Below are positions 6,728-13,594 of a DNA stretch of 13,770 nt, one piece after another (the first letter of the stretch is position 1; each line of letters opens with the position of its first letter). Under the pieces are notes generated by a model. The model was not told the origin of the DNA and did no database searches. It saw only the letters and a program-made list of their open reading frames with translations. Position numbers and translations under genes: made by a program. Origin of the DNA: CAYMJK01 sp043101635 (lineage in GTDB: Bacteria > Planctomycetota > Phycisphaerae > Phycisphaerales > UBA1924); the NCBI GenBank assembly GCA_043101635.1, contig JBICIE010000008.1:1-13770 (forward strand), written 5' to 3'.

Positions 6728-8308
6728 TCAGCCGGCCGGATGCGCTTCCGACGGTTCGGCCGCCGCGCGGTCCGCGGGAGGCGCCTGCTCTGCGGCGATC
6801 GAGTCGGCGGGGGTGTACTCAGCCGCGGCGTCGCTGGCTTCCATCAGCCAGTTGGCGAAGACCGCCAGCGCGATGGTCGCAACGGCCCCCACCACTGCCG
6901 CAACGCGACGCGAGGGATAGGGCGCCAGACGCACCGACTCGGCCTCGGGGCCGGGATCCTGGAGCATGGCGGCGCCGGCGAGTCGCAGGTAATACCAGGC
7001 GGCGATGGCGCTGTTGAGGCCGAGGACGATCACCAGCGGGATCTCGCCAGCGCGGATCGCGCTGGTGAACAGCGGCGCCTTGCTGAGGAAGCCCAGCAGC
7101 GGCGGGAAGCCGAGCAGGCTGATGGCGCAGGCGACCAGCGTCCAGCCCAGCAGCGGGTGCGTGGCGCACAGGCCGCGGAGATCGTCGAAAGTCTCGATCT
7201 CCTCGGGCTCGCCGTCGGCGCCCTTTCGCTCCAGCGCGGCGAGCACGGCGAAGGCGCCGGCGTTGGTCAGGCCGTAGCCGAGCAGGTAGAAGAGCACTGC
7301 GCCGATCCCGCTGGACCAGAAGCCGCCGATGCCGGGGCCGGCGATGACGCCGACGAGGATGTAGCCGGAGTGCGCGATCGAGGAGTACGCCAGCATGCGC
7401 TTGACGCTGGTCTGCAGCAGCGCCAGCACGTTGCCGAAGGTCATGGTCAGCGCGGCCATGACCCACAGCAGCACGCGGATTTCCTGCGGCAGGCCGGGAT
7501 CCCAGCCCACGGTCGTCAGCAGCAGGATGATGGTGACGAAGCCGGCGGCCTTGGGCACGTAGCCGAGCATGGCGGCGACCGGCGCCGCGGCGCCCTGATA
7601 GACATCGGGCGTGTAGAAGTGCATGGGGACGGCGGCGATCTTGAAGCTGACGCCGATGATCGCCAGCAGCAGGCCCGCCATGGCGAGGGGGTTGATGTCG
7701 CCGGCGAGGGCGGCGGAGATCTCGGTCAGGCGGGTTGCGCCGGTTCCGCCGTAGAGCAGGACGAAGCCGTACAGGAAGATCGCCGCGCCGAGCGCGCCGA
7801 GGAAGAAGTACTTGACGGCGGCTTCCTGGGCCCGCTTGCGGTGCGAACTGATCGCGACCATCACGTACGTCGGCAGGCTGGTCAGTTCCAGCGCCAGGAA
7901 CATCCAGATGAGGTCGGCAGCGCTGGCGCACAGCATCAGGCCGGTGATGCTGAACAGGAACAGCGCGTAGTACTCGGCCCGGGTGGTGCGCAGCGGGTTG
8001 AAGCGGCGCAGCCCGCCGGCGATGTCGGCCTCCTCGCGCCGATCCACGACGCCGGTCTGGGCCAGCAGCAGGGCCAGGCCGACCGCGGCGGCGGAAGCCT
8101 TGAAGAAGGGCGCCAGATAGGGCATGGCGCCGCCGGAATCCTGCCCGGTCGTCAGGGCCAGCACGAAGGCGACGATGAGCCCGGCGCCGGCGATGGGCCC
8201 GCACAGCTTGCGGATGGCGGCCTCGGGGCTGAGGCCAACGACCATGACGATGCAGGTCGTCAGGAAGAGGGCGATCTCCGGCCAGATGTAGGCGATCTTC
8301 TCGATCAA
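6728..8308 (-). CDS. nuoN: NADH-quinone oxidoreductase subunit N
   Basis: NuoN is one of the three antiporter-like subunits of the complex I membrane arm and carries a proton channel. The 526-residue product has the family core: MFLALELTSLPTYVM with the channel Glu (E141), AAVKYFFLGALGAAIFLYG, the channel lysines K223 (VSFKIAAVPMH) and K253 (GYVPKAAGF), HFYTPDVYQGAAAPVAA, SVKRMLAYSSIAHSGYILV, and the late Lys in GFLSKAPLF. Start choice: TTG at 8308, with AGGAGG 7 bases upstream, overlapping the nuoM stop by 4 bases (TTGA). It is somewhat longer than typical NuoN (about 480-500), mainly through an Ala/Pro/Glu-rich tail from about residue 489. It is the last gene of the nuoJKLMN operon and ends 4 bases from the convergent membrane-protein gene. 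No terminator is visible between the two stops. Confidence 0.97.
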   Translation of the reverse strand: MIEKIAYIWPEIALFLTTCIVMVVGLSPEAAIRKLCGPIAGAGLIVAFVLALTTGQDSGGAMPYLAPFFKASAAAVGLALLLAQTGVVDRREEADIAGGLRRFNPLRTTRAEYYALFLFSITGLMLCASAADLIWMFLALELTSLPTYVMVAISSHRKRAQEAAVKYFFLGALGAAIFLYGFVLLYGGTGATRLTEISAALAGDINPLAMAGLLLAIIGVSFKIAAVPMHFYTPDVYQGAAAPVAAMLGYVPKAAGFVTIILLLTTVGWDPGLPQEIRVLLWVMAALTMTFGNVLALLQTSVKRMLAYSSIAHSGYILVGVIAGPGIGGFWSSGIGAVLFYLLGYGLTNAGAFAVLAALERKGADGEPEEIETFDDLRGLCATHPLLGWTLVACAISLLGFPPLLGFLSKAPLFTSAIRAGEIPLVIVLGLNSAIAAWYYLRLAGAAMLQDPGPEAESVRLAPYPSRRVAAVVGAVATIALAVFANWLMEASDAAAEYTPADSIAAEQAPPADRAAAEPSEAHPAG

Positions 8309-9936
8309 TGCCCGGCCTCCTGGGGAGCGGGGGTCGAGCTGCGCGGCGCGGCGGGGGGCGCCGCTGTCGCAGCGCGGGCATCGGCGGCACGGGCAATCGG
8401 GCCCTGGAACATGGCAACGGTCTGATTGACCGGCGCCCGAAGGCCGTCGATCACCGGGGCGGGATAGACGCCGAGGAACAGGCAGCCGACGGCAAGCGGG
8501 ATCAGCAGGCCGATCTCGCGCCGGCTGAGATCCTGCGGCAGGGCGCTGTGATGATCGTGATCGTCATGGCCATCGGGCAGCACGACCGGTCCGAAGCAGA
8601 CCTTGCCGACCATGTACAGCAGGTACATCGCGGCGACGATCATGCCGGCGCCGGCGAAGGCGGCAAACCAGGGACCGAGACTGCCACCAGTGGCGCCGGG
8701 CAGATCGCCCCACGCCGACGCCTGAAAGGCGCCGAAGAGGCAGAGGATCTCGCTGATGAACCCGTTGAGACCGGGCAGGCCGACGCTGGCGAGCGTGAAG
8801 AAGACCATGAAGCTGGCCCAGACGGGCATGACCTTGCCGAGACCGCCCAGTTCGCGCATGGAGCGCGTGTGGTAGCGCTCGTAGATCATGCCGACCATGA
8901 GGAACAGGGCGCCGGTGCTCAGCCCGTGGTTGATCATGTAGAGCACCGAGCCGGTCAGGCCGGTGGCGTTGAGCGCAACCAGCCCGAGGACGCAGAAGCC
9001 GAGGTGGCTGACCGAGGAGTAGGCGACCAGCTTCTTGACATCGGTCTGCACCCAGCAGATCAGACCGGCGTAGAGGATGCCGACGATGCTGACGACGGCG
9101 ATGGCCGGGGCGTAGGCGACAACGGCGTCCGGCGCAAACGGCAGCGCAAAGCGGTAGATGCCGTAGGTGCCCAGCTTCAGCAGCACACCGGCAAGGATGA
9201 CGCTGCCGGCCGTCGGCGCCTCGGTGTGGGCCAGGGGCAACCACGTGTGCAGTGGGAACAGCGGCACCTTGACCGCAAAGCCGAGCAGCATGGCGCCGAG
9301 GACGAGGGCCTGCTCGTGTGCACTCATCTCGATCGCGGCAGCGCCGAGGGTGGCGATGTCGAACGTCCAGGCCCCGGACAGGCGCCACTGGAACATCGCG
9401 ACATATACGAGACCGGCGAGGGCGATGATGGAGCCGGTGAAGGTGAACAGGAAGAACTTGGTCGCGGCCTTCTTGCGGTTGGTCGAGCCGTACTGATGGA
9501 TCAGCACGTACATGGGGATGAGCGTGAACTCGAAGCAGATGTAGAAGAAGATCAGGTCGCGGGCGCAGAAGACGCCGGTCATGGCCGCCTGCAGGATCAG
9601 CAGCCAGGCGTAGTAGCTGCGGGTGCGCTCGGTAATCGCGGTGAAGGAGCCGATGACGCAGATCGGGCCGAGCAGGATGGTCAGGGCGACCAGCAGCAGG
9701 GCGACCGAATCGACGCCGACGGAGAGCTGGACGCCAAGCTCGGGGACCCAGGCGAAGGCGCTTTGGAACTGCATCTCGGCGGCCCGGGACCAGTCGAACC
9801 GGAAGAGCGCTCCGATCCCCCCCACCACCGGCAGGAGCGACCCGAGGGTGGCGATGCCGCGGGCGCGCTCGGCGGGCGCCGCGGCGATCAGCGGGCCGCA
9901 GGCGAGGGGAATCAGGATGAGCGCCCAGAGGATCAA
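8305..9936 (-). CDS. nuoM: NADH-quinone oxidoreductase subunit M
   Basis: NuoM is an antiporter-like proton-pumping subunit of complex I in the cytoplasmic membrane. The 543-residue product shows the conserved core: ICFEFTLIPMYVLI with channel Glu E136, AVKVPLFPLHTWLPLAHTEA with K223, VILAGVLLKLGTYGIYR with K254, DVKKLVAYSSVSHLGF, and GLNGFISEILCLFG with E396, which replaces the terminal Lys of NuoL and NuoN as is normal for NuoM. Start choice: TTG at 9936, which gives the expected N-terminus MILWALILIPL, with GGAG at 9942-9945 and no in-frame ATG or GTG just upstream. It lies 10 bases after nuoL and overlaps nuoN by 4. Unusual parts are a His/Asp-rich loop at residues 455-463 (DGHDDHDHH) and an Ala/Pro-rich tail from about 516. 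Together these make it longer than typical NuoM (about 500). Confidence 0.97.
   Translation of the reverse strand: MILWALILIPLACGPLIAAAPAERARGIATLGSLLPVVGGIGALFRFDWSRAAEMQFQSAFAWVPELGVQLSVGVDSVALLLVALTILLGPICVIGSFTAITERTRSYYAWLLILQAAMTGVFCARDLIFFYICFEFTLIPMYVLIHQYGSTNRKKAATKFFLFTFTGSIIALAGLVYVAMFQWRLSGAWTFDIATLGAAAIEMSAHEQALVLGAMLLGFAVKVPLFPLHTWLPLAHTEAPTAGSVILAGVLLKLGTYGIYRFALPFAPDAVVAYAPAIAVVSIVGILYAGLICWVQTDVKKLVAYSSVSHLGFCVLGLVALNATGLTGSVLYMINHGLSTGALFLMVGMIYERYHTRSMRELGGLGKVMPVWASFMVFFTLASVGLPGLNGFISEILCLFGAFQASAWGDLPGATGGSLGPWFAAFAGAGMIVAAMYLLYMVGKVCFGPVVLPDGHDDHDHHSALPQDLSRREIGLLIPLAVGCLFLGVYPAPVIDGLRAPVNQTVAMFQGPIARAADARAATAAPPAAPRSSTPAPQEAGH
8316..8321 (-). promoter_or_regulatory. 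Ribosome binding site that decides the nuoN TTG start
   Basis: The minus strand reads AGGAGG, inside the end of nuoM and 7 bases before TTG at 8308. There is no alternative ATG or GTG nearby that would preserve the conserved N-terminus. Confidence 0.75.
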
Positions 9937-9941
9937 CCGTT

Positions 9942-9945
9942 CTCC
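9942..9945 (-). promoter_or_regulatory. Ribosome binding site that decides the nuoM TTG start
   Basis: GGAG on the minus strand is 5 bases before TTG at 9936. A nearby out-of-frame ATG reaches a stop after four codons, so it cannot be the nuoM start. Confidence 0.6.
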
Positions 9946-9946
9946 A

Positions 9947-12175
9947 TCACATCAGGGCCCACGCGAGCAGGAGCAGCAGCAGCGCGACACCGCCGGCCAT
10001 GCCCACGGCGTAGCCGTGCAGTTCGCCGCTCTGGCTCGGGCGCAGCGCGGCGCCGAGCAGGCGGGGCAGGAAGCCGGCAAGATTGACAAGACCATCGACG
10101 ACGAGCCGGTCGAAGGCGTGGAAGATGTGCGAGAGGGCCCGCAGCGGCTTGCGCAGCAGGAAGTCGTAGAACTCGTCGACGTACCACTTGTGCTGGGCCC
10201 AGCCTGCCAGCGCAGACTGGGTGATCGCCAGGTTGTCCGCGGCTGAGCGGGCCGCGCCGGTGCGCCCGCGGTAGTGCAGCAGCCAGGCGACGGCGATGCC
10301 GATCAGCCCGACGCCGGAACTGACGAAGTACATCGCCTTGTGCGGGTCCATGCCCAGGAACGAGCCATGGGCGGGGCCGGTCTCATCGGCGACGAGCATG
10401 ACGCCGGAGCCTGCCGCGGCGTGGCCGTCGCCGGCGTCATCAGCCTCATCGTATAGGCCGGCGGGGTTGGCCGACGAGTCGTGGACCATGCCGCCGACCC
10501 AGCCGTGGTGCTTGCCGACGAAGTACGTCGGCGCGGCGAGGATGCTGGCAACGGCCAGAATCACCAGGACGGTGTTGATGGCCCACCCCGGGGCGTGGGG
10601 ATGGAAATGCCCGCCGGCGCCGTGGCGCCCGGCGCCGCCGTGCCCGGCCTCCTCGGCGAAATGCTCCTCCTCGGCGGCTTCGGCCCCGTGATGGGGATCG
10701 GCGCCGTGGAACTCCTCGCCGGGGTGATATTCCTGGGGGCCGACGAAGACGCGGAAGAAGACGCGGAAGGTGTAGTAGGCGGTCAGCCCGGCCGTCAGCA
10801 GCAGAATCCAGCCGATGAGCGCCGCCTTGGGCGTGACGAACGACTCGGCCAGGATCATGTCCTTGCTGAAGTAGCCGGCGGTGAGCGGCGCCCCGGCGAG
10901 ATTGAGGCAGCCGACGAGCATGGCGATCGCGACGATGCCCCAGCCCTTCATGAAGCCGACGCCGCTGAGCTTGCGCAGATCGAGCTGTCCCGCGAAGCCG
11001 TGCATCACGGCGCCGCAGCAGAGGAACAGCGTGGCCTTGAAGAAGGCGTGCGTGAAGACGTGGAACGCCCCGCCGGCCGCGGTCAGCACGCCGAGCCCGG
11101 CGAACATGTAGCCGAGCTGGCTCACGGTCGAATACGCCATGATGCGCTTGATGTCGAACTGGGCCATGCCGATGGTGGCGGCCAGCAGGGCGCTGATCGT
11201 GCCGACCCACGCCACGATCATCAGGGCGTGCTCAGAGACCTGGAAGAGCGGGTAGGTGCGCGCGATGAGGTAGACGCCGGCGGTGACCATGGTCGCGGCG
11301 TGGATCAGGGCGCTGACGGGCGTCGGGCCCTCCATGGCGTCGGGCAGCCAGACGTACAGCGGGAACTGGGCGCTCTTGCCGAAGGCGCCGACCATCAGCA
11401 GCAGGGCGATGCCCTGCACGCTCATGGGGATCTCGTCCCAGTGGCCCGCCGTGGCGCTCTGGTAATACCCCTCGATGAGGGGCCACAGCTCGGCGTACTG
11501 CACGGTGCCGAACTTGACGAACGTCAGCATGACGCCCAGGGCGAGGCCGAGGTCGCCGATGCGGTTGACGATGAACGCCTTCTTGGCGGCGGCGACGGCG
11601 CTGGGCTTCTGATAGAAGTACCCGATGAGCAGGTACGAGCACAGGCCGACACCCTCCCAGCCCAGATAGAGCAGGAGCAGGTTGTCGGCCATCACCAGCG
11701 TCGACATCATGAAGACGAACAGGTTGAAGCCGAAGAAGAAGCGGCTGTAGCCGACACCGAGATCACCGGCCATGTACTCGCTGGCGTACAGCGCAATCAG
11801 CGCGCCCAGACCGGTGACGAAGAGCATCCACAGCATCGTCAGCGAGTCGATGTACAGACCGAGATTCGCGGTCAGGCTCTGGCCGGCGCCATCGCCCCAC
11901 TGCACATCGATCCAGCGGAAGAGCGTCGTGAGGTCGGCGCCGGCGCGGCCGGACTCGCCGGCGAACAGCGCCAGCGTCAGGGCGAAGGCGACGCCGAGGC
12001 AGGTGACGCTGATCCATGCCGGAAGCTTGCTCTGCACCCGGCGGGCCGCGCACACGGCGCACAGCACAGTTCCGGCGAGCGGCAGCGCCAGGACGATCCA
12101 CGCCAGCGCATGAAGGCCGGCGCCCGATGGGGCCTGGGCGACGGTGGCAAGCGTCATGGCGCCGGCGCCGGTCAT
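9947..12175 (-). CDS. nuoL: NADH-quinone oxidoreductase subunit L
   Basis: NuoL is the distal antiporter-like subunit of the complex I membrane arm, with the long lateral helix that runs along NuoM and NuoN. The 742-residue product shows LGWEGVGLCSYLLIGYF with channel Glu E174, NRIGDLG with D208, GAFGKSAQFPLYVWLPDAM with K267, TPVSALIHAATMVTAG with H292, DIKRIMAYSTVSQLGYMF, THAFFKATLFL with K380 and GYFSKDMI with K438. The C-terminal part WYVDEFYDFLLRKPL leads toward the lateral-helix end. ATG at 12175 overlaps the nuoK stop (ATGA), with AGGAG at 12184-12188; a second Met at residue 7 is possible. It is longer than typical NuoL (about 610-650) because of two hydrophilic insertions: a Glu/His-rich loop at residues 484-528 with ten His, and an acidic Ala/Gly-rich loop at about 565-605. 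Confidence 0.98.
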   Translation of the reverse strand: MTGAGAMTLATVAQAPSGAGLHALAWIVLALPLAGTVLCAVCAARRVQSKLPAWISVTCLGVAFALTLALFAGESGRAGADLTTLFRWIDVQWGDGAGQSLTANLGLYIDSLTMLWMLFVTGLGALIALYASEYMAGDLGVGYSRFFFGFNLFVFMMSTLVMADNLLLLYLGWEGVGLCSYLLIGYFYQKPSAVAAAKKAFIVNRIGDLGLALGVMLTFVKFGTVQYAELWPLIEGYYQSATAGHWDEIPMSVQGIALLLMVGAFGKSAQFPLYVWLPDAMEGPTPVSALIHAATMVTAGVYLIARTYPLFQVSEHALMIVAWVGTISALLAATIGMAQFDIKRIMAYSTVSQLGYMFAGLGVLTAAGGAFHVFTHAFFKATLFLCCGAVMHGFAGQLDLRKLSGVGFMKGWGIVAIAMLVGCLNLAGAPLTAGYFSKDMILAESFVTPKAALIGWILLLTAGLTAYYTFRVFFRVFVGPQEYHPGEEFHGADPHHGAEAAEEEHFAEEAGHGGAGRHGAGGHFHPHAPGWAINTVLVILAVASILAAPTYFVGKHHGWVGGMVHDSSANPAGLYDEADDAGDGHAAAGSGVMLVADETGPAHGSFLGMDPHKAMYFVSSGVGLIGIAVAWLLHYRGRTGAARSAADNLAITQSALAGWAQHKWYVDEFYDFLLRKPLRALSHIFHAFDRLVVDGLVNLAGFLPRLLGAALRPSQSGELHGYAVGMAGGVALLLLLLAWALM

Positions 12176-12519
12176 CCGCGCAGCTCCTGCCAGTCCTGGG
12201 CGCTGAGGGTCTCGCGCCGGCGGAAGAGATAGACGACGAGGGCCAGGGCCATCGCCGCCTCCGCCGCGGCCACGGTGAGCACGAAGATCACGAATGTCTG
12301 CCCGTCATGATTGAGGTGGTAGCGGCTGAAGGCGATCAGCGCGATGCCGGCGGCCTGGAACATCATCTCCGTGCACAGGAACATGATGATCAGGTTGCGC
12401 CGCGTCAGGAAGCCGATGAGCCCGAGCCCGAACATGAGGGCCGAGACCAGCAGGTAGTGGGCCAGAGTGGCCTGGCTCATCAGGGCGGGATAGTCGGCCT
12501 GGGCGAGCGTGAACGTCAC
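12172..12519 (-). CDS. nuoK: NADH-quinone oxidoreductase subunit K
   Basis: NuoK is a small three-helix subunit of complex I with two essential membrane glutamates that form part of the proton path between NuoJ and NuoN. The 115-residue product has both: E51 in FLCTEMMFQAAGIALIAFS and E87 in VLTVAAAEAAMALALVV. Start choice: GTG at 12519 overlaps the nuoJ stop (GTGA) and has GGGAGG 6 bases upstream. A later ATG at 12480 (MSQATLAHYLLV) would give the more typical length of about 102 residues but lacks a ribosome binding site. The longer form thus has about 13 extra N-terminal residues. It overlaps nuoL by 4 bases. Confidence 0.96.
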   Translation of the reverse strand: MTFTLAQADYPALMSQATLAHYLLVSALMFGLGLIGFLTRRNLIIMFLCTEMMFQAAGIALIAFSRYHLNHDGQTFVIFVLTVAAAEAAMALALVVYLFRRRETLSAQDWQELRG

Positions 12520-13463
12520 CGCGCGCCTCCCTGCGCAAGGCGGGTTGCAGCCCGGGCCTTCGCCTCCTCATCCTCCTGGGCCTGCTTGCGGGCCAGAACG
12601 ACCGCGCCGAGCATGGCCATCAGCAGGATGACGCCGGCGATCTCGATGGCGCCGGGATAGTCGTTGAGCAGGGAGAAGCCCACGCCCTCGACGTTGCGCA
12701 GTTGCAGATCCTCGGGCCAGGCAACGAGGCGCAGGCCGTCTTCGCCGGTCACCGCAGCGGTGCGAGCCTCCGGGTCGATCAGATAGCGCTCGTCGGGGCC
12801 GCGGGCCAGGGTCTCGCCGGGCTGGAGCAGGTCCGCCTCCTGCAGGGCCATTGCGACGCGCTGGGGAAGCTGGGCGACGATCGCGTCTGAGGTGGGCTCG
12901 ACGGGCGCGGGCAGCGCCGGCACGCCCCGGAAGATCATGGTGGTCAGTGCGGCCAGCAGCACGAATGCGGCGAGGGTCGCCACCGCCGGCTCGCGTCCGA
13001 TGGCGTCGTACTCGGGCAGGTCGTCGAGTTCGTGCTCGGTCGGCGACTGGGTCGCCAGCATGATGACGAACAGGTAGGTGATCAGGATGGCGCCGGCGTA
13101 GACGATGATCAGCGCAAAGGCCATGAACTCGGCGCTGAGCAGCAGGTACAGGCCGGCGGTGGCGAGGATGCTGAGGATGAAGTAGAGCGCGGCGTACACC
13201 GGGCGCGGATGGGTGATGACGCGCAGGCAGGCGCCGAGAGCGATCAGCGCGAAGATATAGAAGAAGGGGTTGGGCAGCCCGGCCCCTTCGGTTCCCAGGG
13301 CCTTGACGCTCAGCAGCACGATGAGCAGACCGGCGCCGACCGCCGCGACGACCGCGCCGATCTGCTGGGGGCTGACGCCTCGGCGCGGGATCGCGATGGA
13401 CACACCGATTGCGCCGATCCCAAGAGCCACATACAGAAGAATGGGATTGATCAACGCGTCCAC
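12516..13463 (-). CDS. nuoJ: NADH-quinone oxidoreductase subunit J
   Basis: NuoJ is a membrane subunit at the base of the complex I membrane arm, next to NuoK; its third helix is implicated in coupling. The 315-residue product has the diagnostic core at residues 65-137: NPFFYIFALIALGA, HPRPVYAALYFILSILATAG, and AEFMAFALIIVYAGAILITYLFVIML. It ends with the conserved last helix (DYPGAIEIAGVILLMAMLGAVVLAR, residues 268-292). Typical NuoJ has about 160-220 residues. Here there are two extra hydrophobic segments at the N-terminus (about 7-25 and 34-52), a soluble insertion at about 185-262, and a charged Ala-rich tail. Start choice: GTG at 13463; no ATG or GTG lies in frame just upstream and no strong Shine-Dalgarno sequence is seen, so the start is less certain than the others. 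It is the first gene of this operon; nuoI is not directly upstream. Confidence 0.95.
   Translation of the reverse strand: MDALINPILLYVALGIGAIGVSIAIPRRGVSPQQIGAVVAAVGAGLLIVLLSVKALGTEGAGLPNPFFYIFALIALGACLRVITHPRPVYAALYFILSILATAGLYLLLSAEFMAFALIIVYAGAILITYLFVIMLATQSPTEHELDDLPEYDAIGREPAVATLAAFVLLAALTTMIFRGVPALPAPVEPTSDAIVAQLPQRVAMALQEADLLQPGETLARGPDERYLIDPEARTAAVTGEDGLRLVAWPEDLQLRNVEGVGFSLLNDYPGAIEIAGVILLMAMLGAVVLARKQAQEDEEAKARAATRLAQGGAR
12526..12531 (-). promoter_or_regulatory. Ribosome binding site that decides the nuoK GTG start
   Basis: The minus strand reads GGGAGG, inside the 3' end of nuoJ and 6 bases before GTG at 12519. It favours this start over the ATG 39 bases downstream. Confidence 0.7.
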
Positions 13464-13480
13464 GGACGTTCCAGGGGCCC

Positions 13481-13499
13481 GCCCAGAAAAATCCTGGGC
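13481..13499. repeat. Short inverted repeat in the nuoJ leader
   Basis: GCCCAG (13481-13486) and CTGGGC (13494-13499) pair perfectly around an A/T-rich 7-base loop. The element is 17 bases upstream of the nuoJ GTG, in the 131-base gap between nuoJ and the divergent gene. It may be a leader hairpin or an operator; a -10/-35 pair for nuoJ is not evident. Confidence 0.35.
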
Positions 13500-13594
13500 C
13501 AGGCACGGCGCCCGGCGCAGGGGCTCAGACAGTAGATCCGACGCGTGAGGGCTTCCACCGCGCTGCGCCGTGTGCGGCCGGTACCATCCGCCCC

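Noticed and set aside
5616..6920. A 434-codon plus-strand frame covering the membrane-protein gene
   Set aside because: It is in a different frame with Gly/Arg/Ala-rich composition and no membrane segments; the frame starting at 5758 has a ribosome binding site and clear hydrophobic helices.
6740..12232. Long plus-strand open frames of 561, 592 and 583 codons opposite nuoN, nuoM and nuoL
   Set aside because: They are antisense shadows, rich in Gly, Asp, Gln, Glu and Arg, lying opposite strongly conserved membrane subunits.
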